Part shown: piece after piece, positions 55,893-64,000 of the stretch | Layout of the letters: each line of letters begins with the position of its first letter | Position numbering within the stretch: the stretch's first letter is position 1 | Assembly (NCBI GenBank): GCA_028023455.1 | Contig: JAQFVV010006342.1 | Location: forward strand, 3,059,001-3,123,000 | From: Epiperipatus broadwayi | Taxonomy: Eukaryota > Onychophora > Udeonychophora > Euonychophora > Peripatidae | DNA length: 64,000 nt | Reading direction: 5' to 3' | The notes under the pieces: generated by a model | What the model saw: the letters and a program-made list of their open reading frames with translations, nothing else | The model's database searches: none | What the model was told of the DNA's origin: nothing | Translations under genes and position numbers: made by a program

Positions 55893-56692
55893 AAATAAGA
55901 GTCATAGATCACATGACCCAATTCTCTTAAACTTGTAAAATATAATCAGTGGGGATTGCCTATTCCTGAACAAGCTTTGTGATAAATGCGTAGCCAAAGC
56001 AAGCACTTAAAATATCTATCAGGAATCCCCCCCCAAACCTCTGACCATGGTTTTGTGCTTTGGCACTCCTCGGAGAGGTGCTAGGGTAGGTTCAGACACT
56101 GGATCTAAAAATACCAACCCAAGGCCAGCATTTATTTAAAAGTTATCTATTGAGTGGAAAATCTGAAATTTTCAGATATCTACATGTCTTCAAACCCAGC
56201 TATCCAACTCAAATAGCTATAAGGGGCTGAGAGATCTTCAGCTATACCATATATTAGTAGTCTTAGCAATATAACATTGCATAAGACTTAAAGCAGAGAC
56301 TATACCTAGTTAAAATATCATAGATCACACAACCCAATTCTCTTAAGCTTGTAAGATAACCCAATTCTCTTAAGCTTGTAAGATATAATCAATGAGGATT
56401 ATTTCTGCTTTAAGTCTTATGCAATGTTATATTGCTAAGACTACTAATATATGGTATGGCTGAAGATCTCTCAGCCCCATATAGCTATTTGATTGGATAT
56501 CTGGGTTTGAAGACATGTAGATGTCCGAAAATTTCAGATTTTCCACTCAATAGATAACTTTTATTAGATAAATGCTGGCTTTGGGTTGGTATTTTTAGAT
56601 GGTCAGGGGGGGGTTCCTGACAGATATTTTAAGTGCTTGCTCTGGCTACGCATTTATCACAAAGCTTTTTGAGGAATTGGAAATCCTCATTG
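55893..56692. mobile_element. F3 foldback element with perfect 16-bp TSD
   Basis: Perfect duplication ATTAGAATATATCTTA at 55877-55892 and 56693-56708. Left arm about 55930-56305 and right arm about 56385-56690 (for example ACTGAGTGGAAAATCTGAAA-type and ACATTGCATAAGACTTAAAG landmarks in reverse complement). The end segment ATCACATGACCCAATTCTCT is present at the left edge and again at about 56328, the latter followed by a 27-bp tandem duplication (AACCCAATTCTCTTAAGCTT). The right arm lacks about 75 bp that include the hammerhead. No coding capacity. Confidence 0.88.
56037..56079 (-). ncRNA. Hammerhead ribozyme (F3), two core changes
   Basis: Minus strand: stem I ACCUCU / AGAGGU perfectly paired, core CCGAGGA (U4 to C; position 7 free), stem II GUGC-CAAA-GCAC, AAAA in place of GAAA (G12 to A at a former CpG), stem III from palindromic ACCAUGGU, cleavage triplet GUC. 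The architecture is complete but two invariant bases are changed, so it is probably inactive now. Confidence 0.65.
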
Positions 56693-56999
56693 ATTAGAAT
56701 ATATCTTATTTCACAATCTCCTACTAGATGGCGCTTTAGAGGAAAAGGCAAAGGTGTACCTTACGTGATAAAGTTTTCCATTTGAAATGCTTAAATAAGA
56801 TTAGGAAGGATGTTACAGGTGTATGGTTGTGTAGATAATGTATAAATGTGATAAAAGATGTGTTTTTAAGTGTAGATAGTTTAAAGAAAAAGTCAGGAGA
56901 AATGGAGGAAAATATAGTTAAGGAAGATAGAATAGAGTGTATTTTGTGGAGTGGCAAGAGATATGGATGACAAAATAAATAATGCAATGGAGATAGTTA

Positions 57000-57640
57000 G
57001 CTAAAGAATAAATAAGATAAAAGAGGTAAAGGATGTAGAAGTAAAATTAAAATCAGAGATAAAGTGTGAGCAGATCAAGGAATTAATAAATAGAAACATT
57101 AAAGAACTAAATAAGAAAGTCCAGAAAGTAGAAGTGAATGTTACAGATAAAGTAGGGAAAATAAACTATGTGACAATCTTGATAGGAGACTCACTAATTA
57201 GAGGATGTGGATATATAATCACAAGGGAAAATAGAAATAAGAGTATGTTTACCGGAGTTAGGATTAGGGATGTTACTGGTAAGGTAAAGAAATGAGGAAT
57301 ATAGACATTTATGTTATAGTAGGCACAAATAATTCATCAGAATCATCAGAGAGAGTTATGGATGAATACAAAGAATTGATTAGTAATTTGAATAAGATTA
57401 AAGGAAGAATATGAATAAGTTGGATTACTACCAAGATTCTACAATAGATATATGTTAGATAGGGCATGCTCTTTAAATGAGAGATTGAAAAAAGTTATGT
57501 GAGAGAAATAATGTTATGTTTGTGGATGTGTGGGATTTTTTGATTAGTAAGAGGGAATTAGATAGTAAAGATGGATTGCACTTGGCAAAACAAGGAAGTG
57601 AAACATTAGGAGGTTTGATTTAGAAAAAAATATTGTAGTT
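57000..57640 (+). pseudogene. LINE ORF1: coiled coil plus SGNH (esterase-like) domain
   Basis: A Lys/Glu-rich helix-prone stretch (about 57040-57150: KSEIKCEQIKELINRNIKEL) precedes VTILIGDSLIRGCG (about 57170-57211; GDS block with the nucleophile Ser), IDIYVIVGTNNSSE (about 57301-57342; GTN block) and DGLHLAKQGSETLGGLI (about 57571-57621; DxxH block). These are the three hallmark blocks of the SGNH family, in order. Two frame breaks separate them. Confidence 0.75.
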
Positions 57641-57700
57641 GGGGAACCTTACAAAGAGCGTAGGGTTTTTAATTACAGTATTATTAAAAAGGTTAAGAAT

Positions 57701-57890
57701 GGATGGGATGTAAGGAGTAAAAAAGGGTAGATGATTTAGATATAAATGTAGAAGTGGAGAGGGAATTGTTCTGTAAAACTAATGGTAAATAGAATGGACG
57801 GGATGTAAGAAGTAAAAAAGGGTAGATGATTTAGATATAAATGTAGATGTGGAGAGGGAATGGTTCTGTAAAACTAATGATAAATAAAGA
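57701..57890 (+). repeat. Tandem duplication, 95 bp period, in the LINE
   Basis: GGATGGGATGTAAGGAGTAA starts at 57701 and GGACGGGATGTAAGAAGTAA at 57796; the following 90 bases match with a few changes. It lies between ORF1 and the endonuclease. Confidence 0.85.
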
Positions 57891-58556
57891 AGAAATTGTT
57901 AAAATTGGATATTTAAATATACAAGATGGTAGGAGACCAGAAAAATGTCTGGAATTAAATAAAGCAGTTAAAAATGAAGAGCTTGAGGTAGTAGCAGTAG
58001 TGGAAACACATCTAAGAGAAGAAGAACCTACACAGAAGACTTGGTATGACAGAGTATAAATAGAAAATAAAAAAAGGATGGTGGTACAGGAGTTATGTTA
58101 AAAAAAATATTTGAATAAGCATCAAGAACATTTGCTTGAGATAAGATTAGGAAGGCAAGAATGGATGGTAGCTTTAGGGTATATAGCCACTGGAGATAGT
58201 CAAACTATAATGGAATGGAACAGTAGTATATATGAATGCCTAGTTAAGGATATTTAGAGTTTTAACAAAAGGGGGGAATAAATAATGGTTATCGGGATAA
58301 AAATAGGCACATTGAAGAAATTGATGACATGGATAACAAGAATGGACAGTTTTTGAAAAAATTTTGTCAGAGTGAATCTGGAAATTTATCAAATATTTAT
58401 GAAAGACAATACACATGGTCTAGAAATAATATATTTCACACAATAGACTATGTATTAGTAGAGAAAGAAAGAATAAATAAAGTGCAAGTATTTGATAATG
58501 AAGAGAGACTATATAATAGAGATCATAATTTCTTCATAGTAGAAACAGTAATGTGA
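57847..58556 (+). pseudogene. LINE AP-type endonuclease region
   Basis: The first piece (57847-58059) has KIGYLNIQDGRRPEKCLEL and VVAVVETHLREEEP (the N and E metal-binding positions). The second (58329-58556) has YTWSRNNIFHTIDYVLVEKE and YNRDHNFFIVE (the D and final H/N catalytic positions). The middle is frameshifted and holds in-frame stops. Confidence 0.75.
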
Positions 58557-59319
58557 TGAAAAATGGTAATAAAAGTAGAAAGGGTAGTGAAAGATGTGGA
58601 TGGAGGCTGAATGGTAAGAAGAATGTAAAATAAAAGTAGAAGAAATTATGGAAGAGTTTGTTGGAGATGAATAAAAGGACTGGTGTGGTGAAGTAGAAAG
58701 AGTGTGTCAAATAGGGTTTAAGGTGAGACTATTCAGAAAAATAAAAGTAATAGAAAATTGAGAATTAGTAAAAGTGTAAAAGAGAGGAAAAAGCATGCAG
58801 AGAATATAAATGTGCTATTAAAAACAGAAAATGAATAAAATGTTAATGATAAATGGAAAAAATACTTTTTAAAAAAAGTTGGCTAAAACAAATAATTATA
58901 GAGAGAGAATAAAATTAAATAATAAATTATTAGAGGATATTAATAAAAGTGGAAAAAATGGGAGAAAATTTTTTAGAAATATATTCTTAAAAAAAGGAAT
59001 GTAGGGGAGAGAGAAATAGTATTACTAAATGATGAGGAAAAAGAATATAGCTCAAAAGAAGAATTACAGACAATCTTAAATAAGTATGTAATGGATGTAG
59101 AAAAAGTGTTAGATGTGAAGGACAGAGTGATAACAAACATAAATGAGGCAGGGAAGAAATTGGAAATAAAAAGAGGTTGGATGGATGGGCAGCAAAGATG
59201 GTGATGAATTTAGGAAATAGAACAAAATTAAATCTATTGTCATGTTTTAATAAGATGGCACAGAAGAGAGAATTTCCAAATAGCTGGTATAATACAAGAG
59301 TAAGCCTATTATTCAAAGG

Positions 59320-60030
59320 ATAATAGAAGGTTAAACTATTCTAGATTGATAGCAGTAACATCAGGGTTATATAAAGTTATTGCATATATGGTGGCTAGAA
59401 AAGTGGCAAAATGGATAGAAGAAAATAATACAGTGGGAGAAATGCAAGGAGATTTTTGATTGGACAGGCATATAAGAAAGTTTATTTGTAGTCACACAAC
59501 TTATAGATATGAGTAGGAATACAGGTAGACAAATTATATATGGTCTTTATAGATATAGAGAAGGCATATACTAGAATAAATAGAAATAGATTATGGGTAA
59601 GTTTAGTAAATTTGGGAATGGATGGAGCTTTAGTGGATCTTATTAAGAGATTGTATGAAAATAATTAAACATCAATTAGGAATTATAGAATCAGAGTTAA
59701 AAATGGGGTAGGACTAAGGCAAGGATGTCTTAAGTCATCCATTTTATTTTTGTTATATTTGTGGAAAATGAGAAGAGTAGTAGAAAGCCTAGGAAGAGGG
59801 GTAGAGATACCATTAATAGATGGCAAGAAAGTGTATATATTACCATGTCTTTTATTTGCTGATGACATGTTCTCATGCAGAAAATAGGGAAGATATGGAA
59901 GTTATGTTGAAGATGTGTATAAGGGTAGTTCAAGAGATGGGGATTAAATTTAGTGAAGAAAAATCAAAAGTAATGATGATAAATGCTGGGGAAAGAGAAG
60001 ATGAAATTTTTTTAAAATGTGGTGAATAGG
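59320..60030 (+). pseudogene. LINE reverse transcriptase region
   Basis: About 59335-59420: NYSRLIAVTSGLYKVIAYMV (RT motif 2-type). About 59540: VFIDIEKAY (motif A). About 59700-59730: NGVGLRQGC (motif B). About 59845: LLFADDMF (motif C, FADD). Then the open frame 59820-60029 with GIKFSEEKSKVMMI. Several frameshifts. Confidence 0.78.
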
Positions 60031-61045
60031 TATAACTATTTGGGAATCATTTTAAGTAATCAGAAAAATTGCAAGGATGAATGGGGTAAAAATTGATAAA
60101 TGAAGCAAAGAAAACAAACTGATAAAGAAATTAATGGTGTTTTCATATAATAAATATGATGTAACAAGAATTGTATGGAAGGAAGTGGCAGTAGCAGAGT
60201 TAAGTTATGGTAATGATGCACAAGGTTTTATATGAAAGATGCAAAAAGCAGAGTTAAGTTATGGTAAATGATGCACAAGGTTTTATATGAAAGATGCAAA
60301 AAGCAAAATAAAAATGTATGGTGTATTGCAATTGATTGATAATAAGAGAATAGCCAAAATAGTATTTAATTGGGTTATGAGTAAAGGACAGATGACAAGA
60401 TGGTGAGAAAGGTAGTACAGTACGCACAAGATTTGGATCAGTATACTTTCAAAAGGTAGGATGATTGTGTTAGGAGAATTGTTGAGTGTAATAGTTGCAA
60501 GGAATGGGATAGAATAGATACATTAATAAAAAAAATAGGGAGTTGGAGAATTAATAAGGAGAGTAAAAAGAGTTTAAATATATATAGAAGTAAATAGAAT
60601 ATTGAGTGTGAATTAATTTATGACTGTTTAAGGCTCAAACAGGATCATTAGCAATAAGGGAATATACACATAAATAGGAGAAATGTGGGGGGATTAGTCT
60701 GCAAGATATATAAGGAAGACATGGAAAATATTAGGCATCTGTTAATTGAATGTAAATACTTATAAGCAGAAAGGATACAAGTAAAGAAGTGGGAGAATAA
60801 ATATAAAAAAGTGATTATACAAAAAGTAGGTTCTTCTTTTTTTTTTGCTGGCTTTAGAAAAAGATAAGAGGAATTTAGATATAAAGACCATAGAATGAAC
60901 AAAGATAATATTGTGGAAATGGGATGGAGCAGGCTAGAGAAGAATATGGAAAAAACTTAGGATGGGGAAAGTAGCTAACAGATTTCTCCAGGCATGGTAG
61001 CTGAGAGATTCCTGACAAAGGAGAAGCTATCATGCATCACATCAC

Positions 61046-61400
61046 TTGTTTAGTCTGCAAGGCATGGAAAATATTAGGCATCTGCTAATTGAATGTAAAT
61101 ACTTATAAGCAGAAAGGATACAAATAATGAGAATAAATATAAACAAAATGATTATATAGAAAGTGGGTTCTTGGTTTTTATGCTGGGTTTGGAAAAATGG
61201 AGATCTAGATATAAAGTTATAGAATTGGAGAAAGATGATGTTGTGGAAATGAGATGGAGCAAGATAAAGAAGAATATGAGAAAAAACTTAGGGTGAGAAA
61301 TGGAAAGGGAAGGGGAAGTGGGTAACAGGTTTCTTTGAGTATAGTGGCTGAGAGATTCCTGACTTTGACAGAGGAGAAGCCATATCACATTGCATGTATG
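61046..61400 (+). repeat. Second, truncated 3' end of the same LINE in tandem
   Basis: Repeats GCATGGAAAATATTAGGCAT, CTAATTGAATGTAAATACTT and GGTAACAGGTTTCTTTGAGT, ending GAGAAGCCATATCACATTGC. It lies head to tail after the first 3' end at about 61045. Confidence 0.75.
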
Positions 61401-61659
61401 TATTTATTCAAAAATAAAATTACAAAATAACAAATAATCCAAATCAACTTGAATTCAGTAATAAGAAAGGCAAATGTAATTTATTATACTGTAACAATAT
61501 TTTTTTTAAAGGAACAATGAATTGTTTTAATTTACCAATAGGATAATTGAGTCACCCCACTTCTCAAATTATGAAGGTTTTTATCGTAATTATTTTTGGA
61601 AAACTATTAATAATGGAAAACTTCGATTTTTAAAAAATATACCATAATGGTATTTACAT
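61401..61659. other. AT-rich DNA, no gene recognised
   Basis: Nothing recognisable. Confidence 0.35.
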
Positions 61660-61862
61660 ATTAGATCTGCTGCCCATATTTGCAATGGCAGAATAGCATA
61701 CCTTTCTCCAGGGGTGGTGGTGGTGGTGGTGGGGGGTGTTTGTAACAGAAGAATGCCATAGTTGTGACTTTTTAATACATTTTGTCATCATAATTATCCT
61801 CCCCCCCCCCCATTGGAGAAAAGTATGACATTCTGCCATCACGAACATGGGTAACAGGTCTA
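61660..61862. repeat. Short foldback (MITE-like) with G-rich inner arms
   Basis: Left arm about 61660-61720 (GATCTGCTGCCCATATTTGC, then CTTTCTCCAGGGGTGG) pairs with right arm about 61800-61860 (CATTGGAGAAAAGTATGACA, then CATGGGTAACAGGTC). A (GGT)n run lies inside the left arm and a C-run inside the right arm. No clear target duplication. Confidence 0.65.
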
Positions 61863-62072
61863 ATACACAAGTACCTAATCAGTCATAAAATTTACATTTC
61901 AATATGTGGTCTCTGAAATTTCATTTCAAATATTTATTTCCACCATTTAATTACTTATAGATCAGAATTGTTCAAAACCCAGGCTGCATGCAGACTTTGA
62001 TGAGAGAACCCATCTAGAGGTTGTGATTCTTTGAGTGCAAAAATAAAATCATTTGAAACAAATGCTTATTGG
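61863..62072. other. AT-rich DNA
   Basis: Nothing recognisable. Confidence 0.3.
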
Positions 62073-62242
62073 ATACTTTAATTCTAAAACTCACATGATC
62101 ACCAACTCATGCTAGCACATAACTGTTAGTAAACAGGCAAAAACTCTCCATGTAGTAGTGCCACCTTGTGCTAACCAGAGTAATCAATGGATGCCAGAAG
62201 GCTTGTGCATAAAATCCCTATCTAGTGCCTACTCATCCAATA

Positions 62243-62284
62243 TCCCCAGACTAGTTTCTGGCTTGTGGCCTTCATCAGTGAAGA
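62243..62284 (-). ncRNA. Hammerhead ribozyme (F1), core intact
   Basis: Minus strand: stem I TCTTCA / TGGGGA (with G-U pairs), core CUGAUGA, stem II GGC-CACAA-GCC, GAAA, palindromic ACUAGU, cleavage triplet GUC. Every invariant position is present. Confidence 0.85.
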
Positions 62285-62593
62285 GCCTTGGATCTGAGAG
62301 CACTGTACCTAGATCTTAAAATCTAATGCAACCCTCCAGCAGCCACCTTTTATCTCTACTTCACTACAAAACTATGAGAATGAAATTGAAAACACAATAA
62401 CATTTTCAATCTAAGCTCAATAGCTCTACTGAGTTCAGACCCATATGACTATATAAGCTATTGAGCTTGGATTGAAAATATTGTGTTTTCAATTTCATTC
62501 TCATAGTTTTGTAGTGAAGTAGAGATAAAAGGTGGCTGATGGAGGGTTGCATTAGATCCTAAGATCTAGGTGCAGTGTTCTCAGATCCGAGGC

Positions 62594-62635
62594 TTCTCAC
62601 TGATGAAGGCCACAAGCCAGAAACTAGTCTGGGGA
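62594..62635 (+). ncRNA. Hammerhead ribozyme (F1), core intact
   Basis: Plus strand: stem I TTCTCA / TGGGGA, core CUGAUGA (62600-62606), stem II GGC-CACAA-GCC, GAAA, palindromic ACUAGU, GUC. It is the partner of 62243-62284 in the opposite arm. Confidence 0.85.
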
Positions 62636-62778
62636 TAGTGGATGACTAGGCACTAGATAGGGATTTTATGCACAAGCTTTCTGGCATGCATTGATTACTC
62701 TGGTTAGCACAAGGTGGCACAAATATATGGAGAGTTTTTGCCTGTATATTTTAATTCCAATCTTCTTATAAGTTATAT

Positions 62779-62821
62779 GGCTAAGCGCTTTCAGAGACCT
62801 TGAGTCTCCATAATCATAGCC
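62779..62821 (-). ncRNA. Variant hammerhead-like motif (F4), minus copy
   Basis: Same layout as 37408-37450 on the minus strand: GGCU, AUGAUUA, unpaired U, GGAGAC-UCAAG-GUCUCU, GAAA, GCGCU, U, AGCC. Confidence 0.45.
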
Positions 62822-62948
62822 TACTTTTAACTGAAGTTTAGCTGTGGTTTATGTAAAATTTATGCAGATTTTATAACAACCATTTTCTGGAGATTGCAAA
62901 GCATGATTCTTTCCGGTTTATTGCACAATTGTCATTTGCAATAAAGCA

Positions 62949-62991
62949 GGCTATGATTATGGAGACTCAAGATCTCTGAAAGCGCTTAGCC
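62949..62991 (+). ncRNA. Variant hammerhead-like motif (F4), plus copy
   Basis: Same layout as 37408-37450, with one stem II change that opens its outermost loop pair (GAUCUCU). Core AUGAUUA and palindromic AGCGCU are kept. Confidence 0.45.
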
Positions 62992-63060
62992 GTATAACTT
63001 GTAAGAAGATTGAGACAAGCTTCACTTTTTTGCGTAAAGCGCAAGCTAAAAATTACTTAC

Positions 63061-64000
63061 TACTCAAAGGTGAAGTAGAAAACTAGTATTTTATTTCAAT
63101 CATTTAATATATATATATTGTATTAATTAATTTGGGTGTGGACCTCACATAAATATTTTTGTAATGCCGTCCTTGGATTATTAAGTTTGAATAACTTTGT
63201 TACAGATGACGGTTTTTGTTTTGCAATTTTTGGGAGGACAAATACAAGCATAACATTTAATTTCTTGTGGATTTTTTTTTGTTTTATTGAACACTGATTA
63301 CCATAACATTATTGTTTTAAAACATTTTTTAAAAAATTAGAAATACTTTCCATATATGAAAATAATATTAATTACATTTTAAGCATTTATTATCGTTTGG
63401 ATTTTTGTTTTGTGTTACTTTTTTTATTATAAATATATATAAGCATTTAATTACTTATAGTTTCTTTATGTATTGTGTTTGCTTAGTAAATTCAATAATC
63501 AATGAATTTAATTTCTTTTAAGGTTTTTTAGTGCTTTTCTTCTGAAGCGCCACCTGGTGGATAGATCGGCAAACTTAAGGGAGATCACATAATCTTTGTT
63601 CAAAATATGAAGACATTTTTACATTTCCTTTTTGTTATTAATTTTTTTTAATTATATATGATTTGAAAGTAAAAATAAATATATATACATCTGTGTGTGT
63701 GCAAAGCACAGGAAAATGTTTAAGAAGGAAATAATATAAGTTACAAGTTGTTTTTATTTATTCCTCATTAGATAAATCTTTTTTTTTTTTTAAGATTCCG
63801 AACTCTGTAATTAGTGAGATATTTTCATATCTGAGGAAGTATGATACTAAGAATCGCAATTAATAAAAAAAAAATGTCAGCATTTTGGAAGACATGTTTG
63901 TTTTTTATTTAAAAAAAAAAAAAAGAATAAAAATGATAAATTCTTAGAAAATAATTTTTTTTTTTTTTTTTAGAATAATCTAGCGATGAACATTTTTGCA
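63061..64000. other. AT-rich DNA, no gene recognised
   Basis: Apart from the motif at 63547-63560 and several A or T runs, nothing recognisable. Confidence 0.35.
63547..63560 (-). promoter_or_regulatory. CTCF-like binding motif
   Basis: GCGCCACCTGGTGG; the minus strand CCACCAGGTGGCGC differs from the classic CTCF core CCACCAGGGGGCGC at one position. It stands out in very AT-rich DNA. Occupancy is not known, and the protein must exist in this organism. Confidence 0.4.

Larger units (their letters stand above)
56730..61045 (+). mobile_element. LINE with SGNH ORF1, AP endonuclease and RT, decayed
   Basis: About 4.3 kb of one plus-strand non-LTR element: a coiled-coil then SGNH-hydrolase-like ORF1 (about 57000-57640), an AP-type endonuclease (57847-58556), RT (about 59320-60030) and a C-terminal zinc-knuckle region (about 60690-60780), ending GAGAAGCTATCATGCATCAC. 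Frames are broken at many points by stops and indels, so it is not functional. A SGNH domain in ORF1 is known from CR1-type and some other LINEs; I do not assign a clade. Two tandem duplications (57701-57890; about 60195-60301) lie inside. Confidence 0.82.
62085..62745. mobile_element. F1 foldback element, best-preserved inverted dimer
   Basis: Arms of about 300 bp (about 62138-62432 and 62450-62743) around a short loop, preceded by the F1 terminal segment (ACTCACATGATCACCAACTC). A 12-bp duplication, 11/12 identical (ATACTTTAATTC at 62073-62084 and ATATTTTAATTC at 62746-62757), flanks it. Both arms carry complete hammerheads on opposite strands. Both arms share changes absent from the other copies (CACCTTGTGCTAACC at the left, its complement at the right). 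Confidence 0.9.
62758..63060. mobile_element. F4 inverted dimer
   Basis: Left arm about 62758-62826 and right arm about 62944-63015 are complementary (CTTCTTATAAGTTATATGGC against GCCGTATAACTTGTAAGAAG). About 62827-62900 is the reverse complement of the sequence before the motif in the 37.3 kb copy. Hammerhead-like motifs lie at 62779-62821 (minus) and 62949-62991 (plus). It ends with CAAGCTTCACTTTTTTGCG and a small hairpin, as at 37.5 kb. Confidence 0.7.

Noticed and set aside
58987-59316. A 109-codon minus-strand frame
   Set aside because: It is the antisense of the LINE coding region and has biased Leu/Ser/Phe composition.
61710-61733. (GGT)n/G-run as a G-quadruplex control element
   Set aside because: It is a simple repeat within a foldback arm, with nothing nearby for it to control.
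1-64000. CRISPR arrays, operons, bacterial promoters or a viral genome
   Set aside because: No regularly spaced short repeats and no dense gene packing. The content is that of an animal nuclear genome.

Overview
The window is about 70% A+T by eye. It is a gene-poor, repeat-dense piece of a metazoan nuclear genome. Evidence for an animal: RTE/BovB-type and SGNH-ORF1 non-LTR retrotransposons, Penelope-like elements (PLEs) with GIY-YIG endonuclease, hAT and Tc1/mariner DNA transposons, tRNA-derived SINEs, and one animal BUD23 gene. I cannot name the species; the RTE C-terminus looks arthropod-like, but that is weak. Decayed CpG sites in several repeats suggest CpG methylation.

The only intact cellular gene is an intronless BUD23/WBSCR22 18S rRNA (guanine-N7) methyltransferase at 39877-40722. 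It has an E-box and a YY1-like motif at its start and a poly(A) signal 14 nt after its stop. Nearly everything else recognisable is mobile DNA.

The most interesting content is a set of repeat families that each carry a hammerhead ribozyme (HHR) with a very short, self-complementary stem III. I call them F1 (3.0, 8.0, 16.5, 21, 33.4, 35.7, 43 and 62 kb), F2 (16.4, 18.3-19, 22 and 33.7 kb), F3 (9.7 and 56 kb) and F4 (37.4 and 62.8 kb). PLE 3' regions (31.4 and 43.7 kb) carry a decayed HHR as well. Several copies keep every catalytic-core base. F4 has a non-canonical core changed at positions 3 and 8. Most copies are inverted dimers (foldbacks), and the best-delimited ones are flanked by 12-16 bp target-site duplications (TSDs). 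That points to target-primed retroposition rather than to a DNA transposase. The two PLE families are also arranged as inverted dimers, so PLE machinery is the obvious candidate mobiliser.

Layout: 0-1.5 kb RTE; 3-4 kb F1 foldback; 5.4-6.6 kb best RTE reverse transcriptase; 8 kb F1; 9.7-10.3 kb F3; 13.4-14.3 kb PLE-A inverted pair; 16.4-19 kb F1/F2; 20.1 kb tRNA-Gly-like retroposon; 20.9-22.8 kb F1/F2 around a reverse transcriptase remnant; 24.2-27 kb antisense RTE with a hAT element and a PLE inserted; 29.2-31.6 kb PLE-B inverted dimer; 32.5 kb Tc1/mariner remnant; 33.4-34 kb F1 nested in F2; 35-38.5 kb LINE remnants, F1 and F4; 39.9-40.7 kb BUD23; 42-44 kb F1 and a PLE foldback; 44.6 kb RTE tail; 48 and 55 kb LTR-like repeats; 49.5 kb LINE tail; 55.1 kb hairpin; 55.9-56.7 kb F3; 56.7-61.4 kb LINE with SGNH ORF1, endonuclease and RT; 62-63 kb F1 and F4.
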